Part shown: positions 1 through 11,990 of the stretch, piece by piece | How positions within the stretch are numbered: position 1 is the first letter of the stretch | Layout of the letters: each line of letters starts with the position of its first letter | DNA from: Chaenocephalus aceratus | Lineage: Eukaryota; Chordata; Actinopteri; Perciformes; Channichthyidae | NCBI GenBank assembly: GCA_023974075.1 | Contig: JAMFTG010000488.1 | Coordinates: forward strand, 372,001-436,000 | Reading direction: 5' to 3' | DNA: 64,000 nt | The notes under the pieces: generated by a model | The model's input: the letters and a program-made list of their open reading frames with translations, nothing else | Databases searched by the model: none | Told to the model about the DNA's origin: nothing | Program-made: the position numbers and the translations under genes

Positions 1-168
1 TGATTAGAAGTTACTGCCAGTTCACATTTCGTTACCCGCTTGTTCCCTGGATCCCATGTGATGTAAAGCAAGCTGAGCTGAAGAAAGTAGTGATGATAAG
101 TAACATCTTCTCTTGAAACAACTAGACAGATTTAAGCTTGTTATCTTTAAATAAACTGTCTTACTCAC

Positions 169-438
169 ATTTCACGTCGATACGGATGCTTGCAGTTGAA
201 CTCGCCCCCAGCTTGTTCTCAGCTGCACAGAAATACCGTGCAGAGTCAGAGGACTGGATGTAGCTGAAGACAAGCTGTGGTCCTTCATTGAAATAAGAAA
301 GGAGTCCATTTCCATTCCTCTTGTACCAGGTGTAGTTAGCTGCTGGGTTAGCATCACTGCTACAGGTCAGAGTCACTGAACTGCCCTCCTCTATCTCAGC
401 AGAGGGACTCACTGACACAGAAGGACGCTTTGGACGAT
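169..438 (-). CDS. Gene I exon: C2 Ig domain (PSVSVSPSAEIEEG family)
   Basis: 270 nt, acceptor CCCCAG|ATCGTCC, donor AAAT|GTGAGT. Contains SSDANPAANYTWYK and SDSARYFCAAENKLG. It belongs to the repeated C2 exon family also found at 36965, 37729, 61425, 61978 and 63503. The front half is almost identical in all copies. Confidence 0.87.
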
Positions 439-3400
439 CTGGGGATACATAAATAAATGATGGGTGTAAATTGCAATCAAGCAACATGTAAATTTAAAGG
501 ATAAATAGTGTGTCCATATCCCAATTATGTTTACATTGTAATGTAGATCCTGGATGTGTAACACGTCTCCTGCTGATGAGCACTGACAGCCAAAAACACG
601 TGTTTATTCATTTGAAACCTGAACATCTTCATCTTGCTAGCAGACTAACTCTAACCCTGCATGAAGACAGTGATGTTAATCACGGTGCACTAAGTGTTCT
701 TGGAGATTAGGATATTACACGTCATATTGAGCTGTACATCTCTCTGTAGGATAAACTGGTTCTTTTGATTTATAACTGTTTTTTCATCTCCTTAATGTTT
801 ATTTCAAAGTGGGCCCACATCATGATTACATTCTGTGGCAGCTGCCGACTGAGCTTTTTAGTGAGAATCCAGTTTTTTCTTCATCTTGCTCCTGTAACTT
901 GGAATAACATGAAGAACAATATAAAGCTAACCTTATTTATGATATATATTTGTGATGTTTCTTGCTTCCTACAGGATTTTCTGTTATTTTGATTTTTTTT
1001 TTTACCTCTGATATGTTGTTAATGCGTTCTCTACCACAATCTATTTAATCTGTATGTTGTTTACCTGAGAAGCTTTTTGTTTCTATCAATAATACTGCTG
1101 CGTCTGCATTACGAATCAGAAGACTATTGTAAGGTTTCTATCTGAGATTGTCAATGTATTGAAATGTCAGTGTGTGTGTGTGTGTGTGTGTATGAGTGAA
1201 CTCACACACTGTAGGAGAAGAGAAGGCTTCATGACCTTCCAGAGCACAAGAGATCCTGTCTGTGAGTTGAATCCAGCCTTCAAAGGAAGATATTGATGTT
1301 GTCGTGATTTTCTCTCCGTTATTGAACCAGACGTAGGAAACACCAGCTGGACTGCAGCTGCTGTGACACTTCAGCTCTGCTAAGACAGTATACTTCTGGT
1401 AACTTATGTTGATCACCTGCACCTGGAGAGCTGGATATGAAAAAAAGAAACAATATTATCTCACTAGGTCTGAAATGAAACTGATGATAAATGTAACTTT
1501 AACACAAAAGTCTAAAGTAGGTGAACACATATGATAACTCATCCAACAGTAATTACACAAACTCAACCTTCATAATTTGTTAATTGTAATGTGTTGGTGT
1601 ATACATACATCAGTGTGTGTTGATCAGTACCTGTGACAGTCAGAGTTGTTCCAGGTAAATCACTCCTCCATTCAAAGCTTGGTGTTTTGAATGTGAAGCG
1701 ATACTGAGCTGAATCTGAGTCTCTCAGGTCAGAGATCCTCAGAGTGGAGCGTCCTCTCTCTGTTTCAAGGATCTGAACACGTCCTGCATACTGGGAGTCT
1801 TCACTAAGGTCCTCAGGTTGAGAGGGATTCTGTCCCTGATGACTACGCTCAGGACTGAACCAGAACTTAGATGTAATACAGTCATTACTGCTGTACGTGC
1901 AGGAAATGTCCACTGATGATCCTTTTGGTGCACAGATACTTCCTTCAGTATAAGTCACCGTGTTGCTTTCTCGACCAGTGACACCTGAAAAATGAGAAAA
2001 CTCATTTTTTTTCAATTGTTTTTCCAGAGTTGATGAGAAGTCACATACCCATACAGTTAGCTAAGGCTTCCACTAGATGGTGTTATATTAGAATAAGGTA
2101 GTGAAGTGAACTCACACACTGAAGGGGAGGGAGAGTCCTCAAATCCTTTCAAGGCACAGGAATAGCTGTCTTGAAAACTCAAGTCGACTTGAAGAGAAGA
2201 TGTTCCTGACAGAGTGCTTCCTCCGTTCTTGTACCAGACGTAATCATCATCAGGTAAATCACAACTGCTCTGACACTTCAGGTTTGCTCTGCTAGAATCT
2301 TCACGTTCCACCTGCACCGAGAGATCTGTATTTGTGAAGAAGGAACAGGAAGGTTATTTAAGAATAAACTCTCAACATTCATGTATATAAAAACACATCA
2401 CAATGATATTATTGTTTTCTTAAAGTTGAACGTTTGGAACTGATTGGTGTTACCTGTGAGAGACAAAGTGACTCCAGGTGAACCACTATATTTTCCATCT
2501 GGTTGGTTTGTTGTGATCCTGAACTTGTACTCAGCTGAGTCGCTCTCTGTCAGGTTTCTGATTCTCAGAGTGCAGGTGTTGTTTTCACAGCGATCCTCTA
2601 CACGACCTACATACTCTGATTCTGTTGTCACATCTACATATTCACCATCTTTCTTTTCAACAAACCAGAATGTTTTCTCAACTGTGTTTACACTGCCTTT
2701 CAATGTAGATGGGTATTCGTAGCTGCATCTCATCTCCACTGATGATCCTTTCACTGCACAGATCTCAGTAGAAGAGTAAGTCACTCCCCAGCCATCCTGA
2801 CCCTGAGCCACTGAAACACAGAGCACATCAGAAACTAGAATCAAAGTTAATCTATAAATTGTTGAGAAATGTCCTGATCAGTACTTTCAACAAAGAATGT
2901 AAAAATAAATATTTTACAAACTTTACTGGGATAGAGCAGAAAAACACATGTGAATTCCTTCTTAGGCATTTTAAAACCAATGATACTCTTTGACTTTGTT
3001 GTTTCTTAATTAAAGCAGGTAGAACAGAAGTCTACGCAAAAAGGGTATGCTCAGTTTTACAGTCAAGGCAAAGGAAGATTGGAAAATGCCTTCATATAAA
3101 TGAACAGTGAATGATTAGCGATCACATTAATTAGAATAGTGTGTGATTCTCTGTCCAGTTCCCTCTCTGTCTCTGTGGTCAGGTTGCTGCTGAGGTCAGT
3201 GTGAACAATAACAATACATGCAGAGCACTGAGGTGTGAGCAGCTTCCGTCTGATATACAGATGAGAAAAAGAAGAATACTGCTTTAAACTCAGAGCGTGG
3301 AAATATAACACTGAGGTCAGAGAGGAGAGAAGGAACTAGAAGGGTTTGGTGCAGATGTATGGCGAGATGAGAGAAGTTGAGACGGTATAAAAGGACTTGT

Positions 3401-3873
3401 GAGAAAAATATCCCTCAAACACTAAAGATTAATAAAAAACAATATTTTTTTATAATCTTAGAAATAAAACTAAGCAAAGGTTTTCACAGGGTGAGGAGGG
3501 AACAATATCCTCAGTTTACAAATGTTCTGGGCACACAGTTACTTTAAGCAAAAGATAAAAGCAAATGACGTCGATCAACACAGGAACGATCTTTTTACGA
3601 ATATCCATTACAAGTAAAAACTTGGTAACATCTAAGTGTTTCATCAAAGCTACATGAAACATATATTTGGAATATTTCTGGAAAGTTTGCATTTCATCCA
3701 ACCCTGATCCACTTATTCCCACATGTGACCTGATTTAACAAGTCCCACATTTCCCAGAATCCCCTCTGTTCATGTGATGAATGTAAGTGTAGATGTACAG
3801 TACCTGACACAGAGAGAAGGAAGACAACTAATCCACTCGCTGCTGCAGTGAAACTCATAGCTGCTCCTCTCAT
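169..3873 (-). CDS. Gene I: CD22/sialoadhesin-like receptor, 5' part (partial at window edge)
   Basis: Predicted type I surface receptor of the Siglec/CD22-like Ig superfamily. Exons in transcript order are signal 3873-3804, V 2810-2454, C2 2325-2116, second V-like 1984-1631, second C2 1430-1206 and C2 438-169. All Ig exons are multiples of three with phase-1 borders, so they join in frame to about 495 codons before the gene leaves the window. The first V domain has the family hallmarks: a Trp near the mature N terminus (GWGVTY), paired cysteines and Y-x-F-R on the F strand. The second V domain lacks that Trp and Arg. Membrane and tail exons must lie left of position 1. The upstream region carries an ETS/PU.1-type motif. 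Family assignment is firm, ligand binding is inferred, and the exact orthologue cannot be named. Confidence 0.85.
439..1205 (-). other. Gene I intron
   Basis: No coding signal seen in 767 bp. A (TG)n tract lies near the upper exon. Confidence 0.6.
1170..1191. repeat. (TG)n microsatellite
   Basis: About 11 uninterrupted TG units just beside the second D2-like exon. Confidence 0.95.
1206..1430 (-). CDS. Gene I exon: second C2 (D2-like) domain
   Basis: 225 nt, D2-like: LKCHSSCSPAG, YVWFNNGE, DRISCALEG and SSPTVC before GTGAG. It keeps the CxxxC pattern of D2. The TG repeat downstream in the intron does not interrupt it. Confidence 0.8.
1631..1984 (-). CDS. Gene I exon: second V-like domain
   Basis: 354 nt. 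Resembles D1 (VTYTEGSICAPKGSSVDISC, then SDSAQYRFTF) but has no N-terminal Trp, no E-strand Cys (RSTLRI) and Thr where D1 has the key Arg. Together with the next exon it is a second V-C2 module that gene II lacks. Probably structural rather than sugar-binding. Confidence 0.82.
2116..2325 (-). CDS. Gene I exon: C2-type D2
   Basis: 210 nt, the same length as gene II D2. It contains LKCQSSC, the extra cysteine typical of Siglec D2 that pairs with the V domain, then YVWYKNG, DSYSCAL and SPSVC before the GTGAG donor. Confidence 0.85.
2454..2810 (-). CDS. Gene I exon: Siglec-type V domain (D1)
   Basis: 357 nt with acceptor TTTCAG|TGGCTC and donor CACAG|GTAAC. Visible features are GWGVTYSS at the start, Cys in ICAVKGS, B-strand Cys (EMRCSY), E-strand Cys (NNTCTLRI) and F-strand SAEYKFR. 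Siglec V sets place the sialic-acid salt-bridge Arg at this YxFR position, so carbohydrate binding is plausible. Confidence 0.88.
2811..3803 (-). other. Gene I intron 1, homologous to gene II intron 1
   Basis: No exon seen. About 3155-3340 matches 39640-39830 of gene II (same GCAGAGCACTGAGGTGTGAG core). Around 3412-3440 it carries the uninserted counterpart of the transposon site at 39924 in gene II. Confidence 0.75.
3804..3873 (-). CDS. Gene I signal-peptide exon
   Basis: Begins MRGAAMSFTAAASG and continues into a hydrophobic stretch (LVVFLLSVSG), a typical secretory signal. The donor is GTGTCAG|GTACTG and the exon ends in phase 1. The first ATG in the exon is at 3873; a second in-frame Met lies five codons later. 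Two AG acceptors precede the ATG (TTATAG and CTCACAG). Gene II keeps only the second, so that one is favoured. Confidence 0.85.
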
Positions 3874-3960
3874 CTCTGTGAGACTATAAAACATGTCAGA
3901 TTAAATAATGTTCACAGGAGGTTTACAGAATCATTACATCAATAAACTGTTTCTACTCAC

Positions 3961-4025
3961 AGTGAAGGAGGAACGATGTGTTGAAAGATGCCTTTCCTCT
4001 GTCGCAATGAGCAGAAGACGGATAT
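3961..4025 (-). other. Gene I 5' untranslated exon (approximate 5' end)
   Basis: Perfect donor (CCTTCACT|GTGAGTAG) at 3961. The same exon and donor occur at 50928 in gene II. The 5' limit is a guess from where the paralogues stay similar. Confidence 0.6.
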
Positions 4026-4039
4026 CAGGCTGTTAAGAG

Positions 4040-4085
4040 ACTAGATTTACTTCCTCTTTAGATTATTCATATGCATGATGACCCA
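4040..4085 (-). promoter_or_regulatory. Gene I putative promoter with ETS/PU.1 box
   Basis: On the minus strand AAAGAGGAAGT (4059-4049) matches the PU.1/ETS core, followed by AAAT. Gene II keeps AGGAAGTAAAT at the same place. PU.1 drives myeloid and B-cell genes, so this fits leukocyte expression. It is a motif match only; no TATA box was recognised. Confidence 0.5.
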
Positions 4086-4213
4086 AACCCCAGTAACACC
4101 CACTACTCAGTAAAGTTTGTTTTTTTAACAAACAATACACTTTTCTTAAACTAAATAAACTATGGGTAAAGACCCGTTTTGCTGCCTATACTGACTCCTG
4201 AAAAAAGCATTAT

Positions 4214-5265
4214 CCTCCTGGGACCCGAGGAAAAAAAGTGTCTTCCAATTTCAGCCAAAATTAACAGATGGACTATGTAACGTATTATGGTTATAGAGTG
4301 ATATTAATACAATAATACATTCACCTTTATTTAAAACATAACTAAGTAATTGATCTGAACATTGCTGTTTATTTGGTCAATACAAAACTAGCTTGTTTGT
4401 TGGTGAATCTTTCCAGATCTTCAAAGATTTGTAGTCAACGTAGTGGGAAAGTACCTCATTGACTCCAGTCAGCATGGGCTGTAGGGTCATCTTGACTAGT
4501 TTTATGGATGTGGTCTCCATTTGACCTGCTCATAGAAACAAAGCTTGCATTCCTGAGGCAATTCTCATTTTTCATGCGTCCACTTCGAATGAAAACAACA
4601 ATAAGACATATACGTGCTACTCTTGGTCCACAGAGGGCCATGTCTTTCCAGCTCGTCCCTATCTATCTGTGCGCTCATGGAGCCTCCTGCATATTTCCCC
4701 CCCTTCTTTTTGACCCTCTTCTATCCCAGGTGTGAAGGTCTCATCTCTCTCATCATCTGAGAGCTCAACATCTGAATCTTCCTGAACTTTCTGGTGCAGA
4801 AAATGTCTGCTTCAGTTCCGTCTCCTGCAACAATATTGAGTCATAAAGTCCATGAAGATAGTCCTGACGTCCACTAGAATGGACATTTATAAAAGGGCTG
4901 TTATTTGAAAACTTGAATTATTTAATTGCTTTCAGAACTAATTATATAGTTCCTCACATGTTAATAAACAAGAATATATATGATTTTCATGGTAAAAATT
5001 ACAATTATTCAACAATATTTGATTTCTCCTCCTGCTTCTATACAATTTTGTTTTTCGTATGCCAGCCATTTTGGATGAAAAGAAAGAGGAACTTCCCAGC
5101 ATGCAATTTTAACCAATGTCATATCACTGGAAAGACCAGGATGTCCTCTGTACAGTACATCAGGGATTGATAGAGTATCTCAAAAGAGTAAAAGGAGATG
5201 CATGTTAACAAAATGTCCACTACAGTGGACATTTCCAATGGGCTGGGTCCCAGGAGGAAAGGATA
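4214..5265. mobile_element. piggyBac-like insertion (TTAA-flanked), degenerate
   Basis: Inverted ends CCTCCTGGGACCC (4214-4226) and GGGTCCCAGGAGG (5245-5257). The right flank is TTAA (5266-5269) and the left flank TTAT (4210-4213). The upstream region of gene II lacks this block: its 51130-51190 runs straight across the corresponding site. No transposase was recognised inside. Confidence 0.5.
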
Positions 5266-5269
5266 TTAA

Positions 5270-6131
5270 ATGATAGGGGTAAAACAGTTGATCTCTCTGA
5301 GCACTGAGGACGTCACACAGTCTGCAGGTGTAGTGAAGGAACAGGAATGCATTAACCTCTGAACCCACGAGGCAGTTTGACTGAACAGCATGAAGAGAAC
5401 CAAATTAATTATCAGAGAGAATGGAAAATGCCATATAATTTCTCTTGGTTTGTTTCTTCTCTGCTCTCTCTGCGGTCAGGTTGCTTCTGTTTCAGAGACA
5501 TGCAGAACTCTGAGACGTGATAAACTCACATGCCTGTTAGTGTGAACCCAACATGAACACACACATAATCAAGTGGACTGTAGGATTTGGACACACAGTG
5601 TTTAATGATACGAAAAACACATGTTCAATGACTTTGGATGTTTAGGTGGATCAGTTGAATTAACTGTGAACATATGTCCAATGTTTACATTTATTAAAAC
5701 ACTTTAACATTTGAAAAACAACCTCACAGCATGCAGCAAACTTTATTATGAATGATTTGCATGTTTAGGAGGTAAGAGAGGACATCAGTACTTTAGTAGT
5801 TTGGGTGAACTGACCCTTTAAAGCAGACAGTGGAGGGAGCTCTCTGAGTGAAGAAGCCTGAATGTGTCTCACTTAAGATCCCCCAGTAGAGGACAGTGAA
5901 ACATCAGAAACTGAATCAGGACCCGGAAACAATGTACAGTTTATTATTTAAAACGGATTGTTTTTGCACATTTAAATATACTTGTTCGTCGTTATCTCAA
6001 TGAAGCAGGATAAACTGTTCAGCCCTATCAACACAGGGCAACCTTTCTAAAGAGGGGTCAGTGTCACTCTTGCTCCCTCTTGCTCTTTGGCACGAAGACC
6101 ACTTCCCGTTTACGTGCTTTCTCCGATGGCA
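5270..6131. other. Gene I upstream DNA, no gene seen
   Basis: About 5285-5360 matches 51178-51255 upstream of gene II (GAGCACTGAGGACGTCACAC core), so it is part of the ancient duplication. The remainder shows no convincing exon. Confidence 0.5.
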
Positions 6132-6790
6132 CCATGGATGTATAATAAGAACTGGATACAGCGTGGGAGGCGGGGCCTCATTCATTCCTATGAGAGTTGC
6201 TCAATGGCGCATGATGACAAAATGGCCCAACTTTTGAGAGAGCGAAACGTCACAGATTACCCGGCATGCCTGAGAAGTACCCGTATGTGCACTCATAGAG
6301 CATGCGCAACTTTGACCACGCCGCCCAAAAGGCTCGTTCACATTAAGCACGTGAATTTGCGTACACGTAACAGCACCGCGCGTTCATGACAGCATGGTAC
6401 TGGATTTATATTAGTGAGGCGGCAAGCTAGTAAATTATGCTAAATTACACATCAATCGTTATGTACTTTTATATTACGCTGACATCAGGATCTAGTGATA
6501 TCCAAGCAACAGAGCTTCATTTAGCATGATACTTGTGTGGGTTGTACATGAAACCACTTGGTAATATATAAAAATGTATATGTTGAAGCCTGTTATGATC
6601 AATTGTGAGTTAAAACTTTATCTAAAAAGTAAAGCTGATGATGGATTACTGTGGTGGAGTTAAAATAACAATAGCCTATTTATTTTTGAGTAAAAGGATA
6701 GTAACTGTGATTATTCATGTTAAGTAGCCCACAAGTAACTAAAACAATTGCAAGTGAAATAAGAAGCTACAGGAACGTTAATCTACGTCG

Positions 6791-7875
6791 GTAATATTAA
6801 CTTTATTTAATCCAATATTTACGGTACAAGATTTACATCATACAGCCCATGTAGTATAATATTTTACAAATGATGAATTACAGCAAACATGTGCAATATA
6901 TCCATTATTACAGCTCCGTGGGCTGGCAGTAAGGCGATATGGTCCGTTGTTATTGTGCATCCATGGGTAAAGAGAAACGCATGTAGTGCTGAACACGTAA
7001 CATGAACGTGCCGGGCGGCGCGGTCCCGTGGGTTAGATGCGCGTTCATAATGCCGAGGGAAATAACTCTCAGAATAACGTTATTAGCACATTTTTACAAC
7101 TTGAGGAACGAATGTTTTTAATAAGGGCTATACAAACGTTCATACTGGGTAGTTTATTTAGCTTAAAAAAAATTATCCAACGAGTTACAGACCACTCTTT
7201 CCCAATGTAAGTCAATGGGAAAAAGCGTTTCCGGGCCCAGCAACCTAAAGGAAGTGTAGTTCCGCCGTTTGACCAGCACGAATATTCTCATCAGCCTCCG
7301 GCGCACTTCCTGGGGGCTTGGATGGCACCGGTGAGTTTGCTGCAAGCCCCCAGGGAGTGCGCCGGACTCAGATGAAAATATTCGTGCTGACCAAACGGCG
7401 GTACTACACTTCCGTTTGGTTGCCAGGCCCGGAAACACTTTTTCCCATTGACATACATTGGGAAAGAGTGGTCTGTAAATCGTTGGATAATTTGTTTTAA
7501 CCTAAATAAACTACCCAGTATGAACACTTGTATAGCCCTTATTAAAAACATTCGTTCCATGTTACGTGTCCCGACCAATCAGAGCACACTGTGCTCACAG
7601 GGAGGGTGGGGGCTGGAGCTATTGGAGTTACAACGAGCCGTTAAAGGCAGAGAGTGAAATTCAGTGAATACACGTAGTTTACAGAGATGCTGTTTGAGAA
7701 ACCAATGTGAGTTGCGTTTATCTTTAAGAACGGACCCATATCGACTTACTGCCATCCCACGGAGTTGTAATAATGGATATAGTGCACATGTTTGCTGTAA
7801 TTCATTATCATACTACATGGGCTGTATGATTAAATCTTGTACCGTAAATGTTGTATTAAATAAAGTTAATATTAC
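6791..7875. repeat. Large palindromic (foldback) element
   Basis: Arm 6791-7320 and arm 7342-7875 are inverted copies around a centre near 7331, for example GTAATATTAACTTTATTTAA against its reverse complement at 7860. Outer and inner parts pair best, while about 6950-7080 and 7570-7730 have diverged. Short ORFs here are by-products of the palindrome. Confidence 0.8.
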
Positions 7876-8156
7876 AAGTATATATATATATTAGGGCTGT
7901 CAGTCGATTGAAATATGTAATCGCGATTAATCGCATGATTGTCCATAGTTAATCGCGATTAATCGCAAATTAATCGCACATTTTTAATCTGTTCTAAATG
8001 TACCTTAGAGGAATATTTTTCAAGTTTTTAATACTCTTATCAACATATGAGTGGACAAATATGCTTTATGCTAATGTGTATTATCATTTGAACAATGACA
8101 AATATTCGCCTCAATTCAACCTGGAACCTCTCTCATACAATAATACAATACAAATG

Positions 8157-8182
8157 GTGTGTGTGTGTGTGTGTGTGTGTGT
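8157..8182. repeat. (GT)n microsatellite
   Basis: About 13 GT units. Confidence 0.95.
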
Positions 8183-11100
8183 TGGATCGTTGGAGCTGTG
8201 TGCAACTCAAGGCATATGCTCGAACGGGAGCTGCCTGGACGCCCCATAGCAAAAAAATCTATAACATCCTATAGAATCCTATAGAATATTGTAGAAATCT
8301 ATAGCATGTTATAGAATATTGTCATATTTGTAAGTCATGCTAAAGAATTCTATAGAATACTATAGAAATCTCTAGATCATTCTGTAGAATACTATAAATG
8401 TGTACTTTTCTATAAACTTCTATAATTAAAACTATAACAATCTAAAGAATTCTATAGGACAGAACCGACTCATGACATATCTGTAGAAATCTATAGAAAT
8501 CTATAGAAATTTGTAGAAATCTATAGCATTCAAAGAAAACATGCATGACATTTTCTCTCTGATGCAACCTATACTAAATTCTATAGAATTCTATAGAATT
8601 CTATACAACTCGTCTTTAAATTGGAATAGAGAAAATCATAGTAATCTACATCATTTTGTGGAACTGAGCTGCTTTGCAAAAGCTGTATGGGTCCCTTTGA
8701 AATCTTTACAACTGTATACTGGATTATGTGCCCAATTAAATTATGTAACCTATACATAACCATATACAACATATTGGAATGGAACTCTAAACTGAATGAA
8801 TGTCACTGTCCTTGTAATCTGATGTAAATGCTCCAGAATTTATGTGACTGCATCTGTATGTATACATTGATCACTTTTGTTATGTAACTATCTGTTACAA
8901 CTGGAGATTAAAGCTAAGTGACATATAACAATATCTATTGTTAGTGTGAGTCTGTTAAAAAGAACTCATTGGAGTCTGCAGTACTCTACTCTGTTTTGCA
9001 GTCTATTATACACTGTAAAAAAAGATAACTGTAAATGTTTATAGTAATTATCATGTTTTTTTAAATAACTTGCAAAATCCTGTAAAATGGCAGATATTAT
9101 CTGTAATTAAATATGTAACTCGTAATATAAAAGTGTATTACTATTATAAGACTTTAAGATGTTCTTTGTAATTTTAAGGTAATCATAAAACTGTAAAAAA
9201 AAAAGCGTCAAATAAAAAAAACGTAAAATGTAATTAAAACCTTTTTACATACATAATTTTCTTAATATTCGATTGAATCCACCACAAACACAAAATATCC
9301 AATGTTGAAACAAAAGTAAATAAATATGTTCTCATTAAATTCCTAACTTACTATATTGTAAACATCTACAGTTGACAATATCATTAAAAAAAATTCAAAT
9401 GATAGAAAGTGGAGACATTTCTGCAGGGAGGATCAAGGTTTAAAACACACACTGTTATTTACTCAACAAGTCACAGTTATCCTTGTTTTATTTATGTTGC
9501 TGTTTTTTTTTCTCCCATTGGTCAATATACAGTAATAAGCCTTAGTTTTACAGTATAATGTATGGTTTTCGGATTCTGGCCGACAGCCAGAGCTACGGCA
9601 ATTGAAATAGAATTCAGCCAAAACACGGCAGACAAGTCAGGCATGTTTGGAATGAGTCCACAACACTCCTGATTGGTTAATATAAACGTAATCGAAGAAA
9701 CCTGCCAATGAGAACTGTCCGCGCCTGTCGTTGACATTTGAAACATCCACGTCAGTTTGAGTGGGTCTCCTCCTGCGAGCTACAGCTGTCTGTATGTCTG
9801 CTGCAGGAATTTATGGATTAATATCGGGATCGTTTTACACGTTAAATATGAGCATCGGGACGTCAACAAAGAACAGAAGACTTGAGATCTGGTGAGTCCT
9901 GCAACTGTAATGGAGTTAAATATGTATTTAGATAATCCTTAGCTTGTGAATGTTTTATTTTTTATTTAAGGTTACGTTTCTTCTTCTAGTTAGCTGAGTT
10001 TCTTCCCATTAAGTTGGTATTCATCATTAATAGGTTATTAAATGTTAAGAAGCCCTGACATGCTGTTTCTTGCAAGATGTTGCGCCCGGGAAACCTGGGT
10101 TAACAGGTGGCTGCTAACGTTAGCTTACAGTTTATTGCAGTGCTGCCCCCCCACCCTCCCGTCTCCAACACGGGAGAATTACACATAAACATGCAGCGGG
10201 GTGTCACAATGTTGTCTCCAAGTTTAATGTAAAGTTTCACAGCTTTCTTATAGCGGAATCTAGTTTGTTAATGTTCAGTAACAGCTAGCATAGCATAAAC
10301 AGCTAACCGCTAACGTTTGGCTAACTTGCTAGTTAGCTCTGCTCTATATATTACAAGCTAACATGACTAGCTAATGTCACACTGTGTGAACTAAAATACT
10401 TTTTGTATTACTACATCATACATGCTTGGTCCAAATCACTGCTAAAATTTATTATTTTTGAAAATGTATAGTAAAGAAACACTCAGCCATGCATGAAATA
10501 ACATAGCAAAAATAATACGGGTAATGTTTGACCCATGTTGTGCCTTAGAAGTGTAGTGATACAAACATGATTTTTATTCAAAAAGTAAGAAAGGGAAAAA
10601 TACAAATTGGTGTTGATCCAAAACAGGTTAATTGAGGAATACCTGGAATCCTGAATGGTTAAAGTAATTTATTGCAAAGATATTTACAATTAAAACTAAT
10701 TCGGGTCACTTTTGACACATGTTGGTTGTATGTTGTGTAACAAAGGGTTAACATGACGGCTGTGATGTTCACTCTTTTGACAGAGCACCAGTGGACAGTG
10801 AGGACTATGGAAGAGAAGATGTGATGGCTTTGTGTGGAAAGCTGCTGACGCCAGCCTGTGTCCCTCATCAGTCTCTCCAGGTAGCACCCAGCTATTCTTC
10901 CATCTTGCAGATGAAAAGACTTTGATATGTGAGTAATAACTAACTTGTGTCTAACATAGTATTGAATGTGGTTTAGTAAAGTATTTAAAAATACCCGACA
11001 TTGTACATGTACAGGACAATCAGACCTTGTTCAACAAAGATCATAAGACAATTGTTTTGTCTTTGAGGTACAGCCGCAGCAGAGAGTCTGAGTTTGAAGA

Positions 11101-11727
11101 AAGCACTAACATTTTATTTAGTGTTGTTTAATCAATCAATATTTACTGGTCTTGAATTTCCTCACTGGATTACAAAATGCTCGAATCTTATTGTACAGGG
11201 ACATTATGCAGATTTAATCACCTGAAGATGAAAATATAGATTCATCGATATGTACCATTTTAAGGAAATAGACTGTTAGTGGTATTGACCGAAGCTCCAC
11301 AGCTGTAGCTAGGCGCTGCTAATGAAAACTCAAGTGCTCAATTTGTTGGTTTTTCTTTATTATTAAGAATTGAGCAAGTATATCTTCCTCTTCGAAATCC
11401 CAGTTGTACTTCGCCAACACGTAGTGCCTGGGAGGGTGTGTTTGATTGTTCCCACCCTTACCTCACTTATGGACTAGGTCATGTTAGACAAGCAATCCAG
11501 TGGTTAGTTTTAGGGTCACCTCCATTGTTTTATTTTTTATTTATTCACTTTAAGAGAAAGGGATTTCAGAAACAAGTCTCACAAGTTTGTCTCGCGGTAA
11601 AATTAACAAAAGCTAACTGTTGTTAGACTATGTTCCCCCCTTCTAAACTTATTAAATAATCAATGCCCTGATAATAACATCCATCATTATGGTTTACTAA
11701 TAGTTATCACTTCACTTCCTCCTCCAG

Positions 11728-11800
11728 CACCTGGACACAGCAGGAACCTATGCCAGGATCCTGTTTGTGGACTTCAGCTCTGCCTTCAACACAACCCTCT
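11728..11800 (+). pseudogene. LINE reverse-transcriptase fragment
   Basis: Reads HLDTAGTYARILFVDFSSAF. The YARILFVDFSSAFNT string is the RT palm motif A region of CR1/Rex-type fish LINEs. It breaks into a minisatellite immediately after. The downstream AATAAA...TTCTGATTCTGA looks like a LINE 3' tail. Confidence 0.65.
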
Positions 11801-11819
11801 GGCTGGAGGCTGCGCACCA

Positions 11820-11990
11820 TCAGGACCAGAACCTCTCTCCATCCGGACCAGAACCTCTCTCCATCCGGACCAGAACCTCTCTCCATCAGGACCAGAACCT
11901 CTCTCCATCAGGACCAGAACCTCTCTCCATCAGGACCAAAACCTCTCTCCATCATGACCAGAACCTCTCTCCATCAGGACCAGAACCTCT
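11820..11990 (+). repeat. 22-bp minisatellite, about 8 copies
   Basis: Unit GACCAGAACCTCTCTCCATC plus a variable two-base end (CG, AG or AT). Because 22 is not a multiple of three the tract is open in more than one frame, which creates the two overlapping Pro/Ser-rich ORFs seen here; neither is taken as a gene. Confidence 0.9.

Noticed and set aside
7163..7657. Several ORFs around 7.2-7.6 kb on both strands
   Set aside because: Mirror translations of the palindrome.
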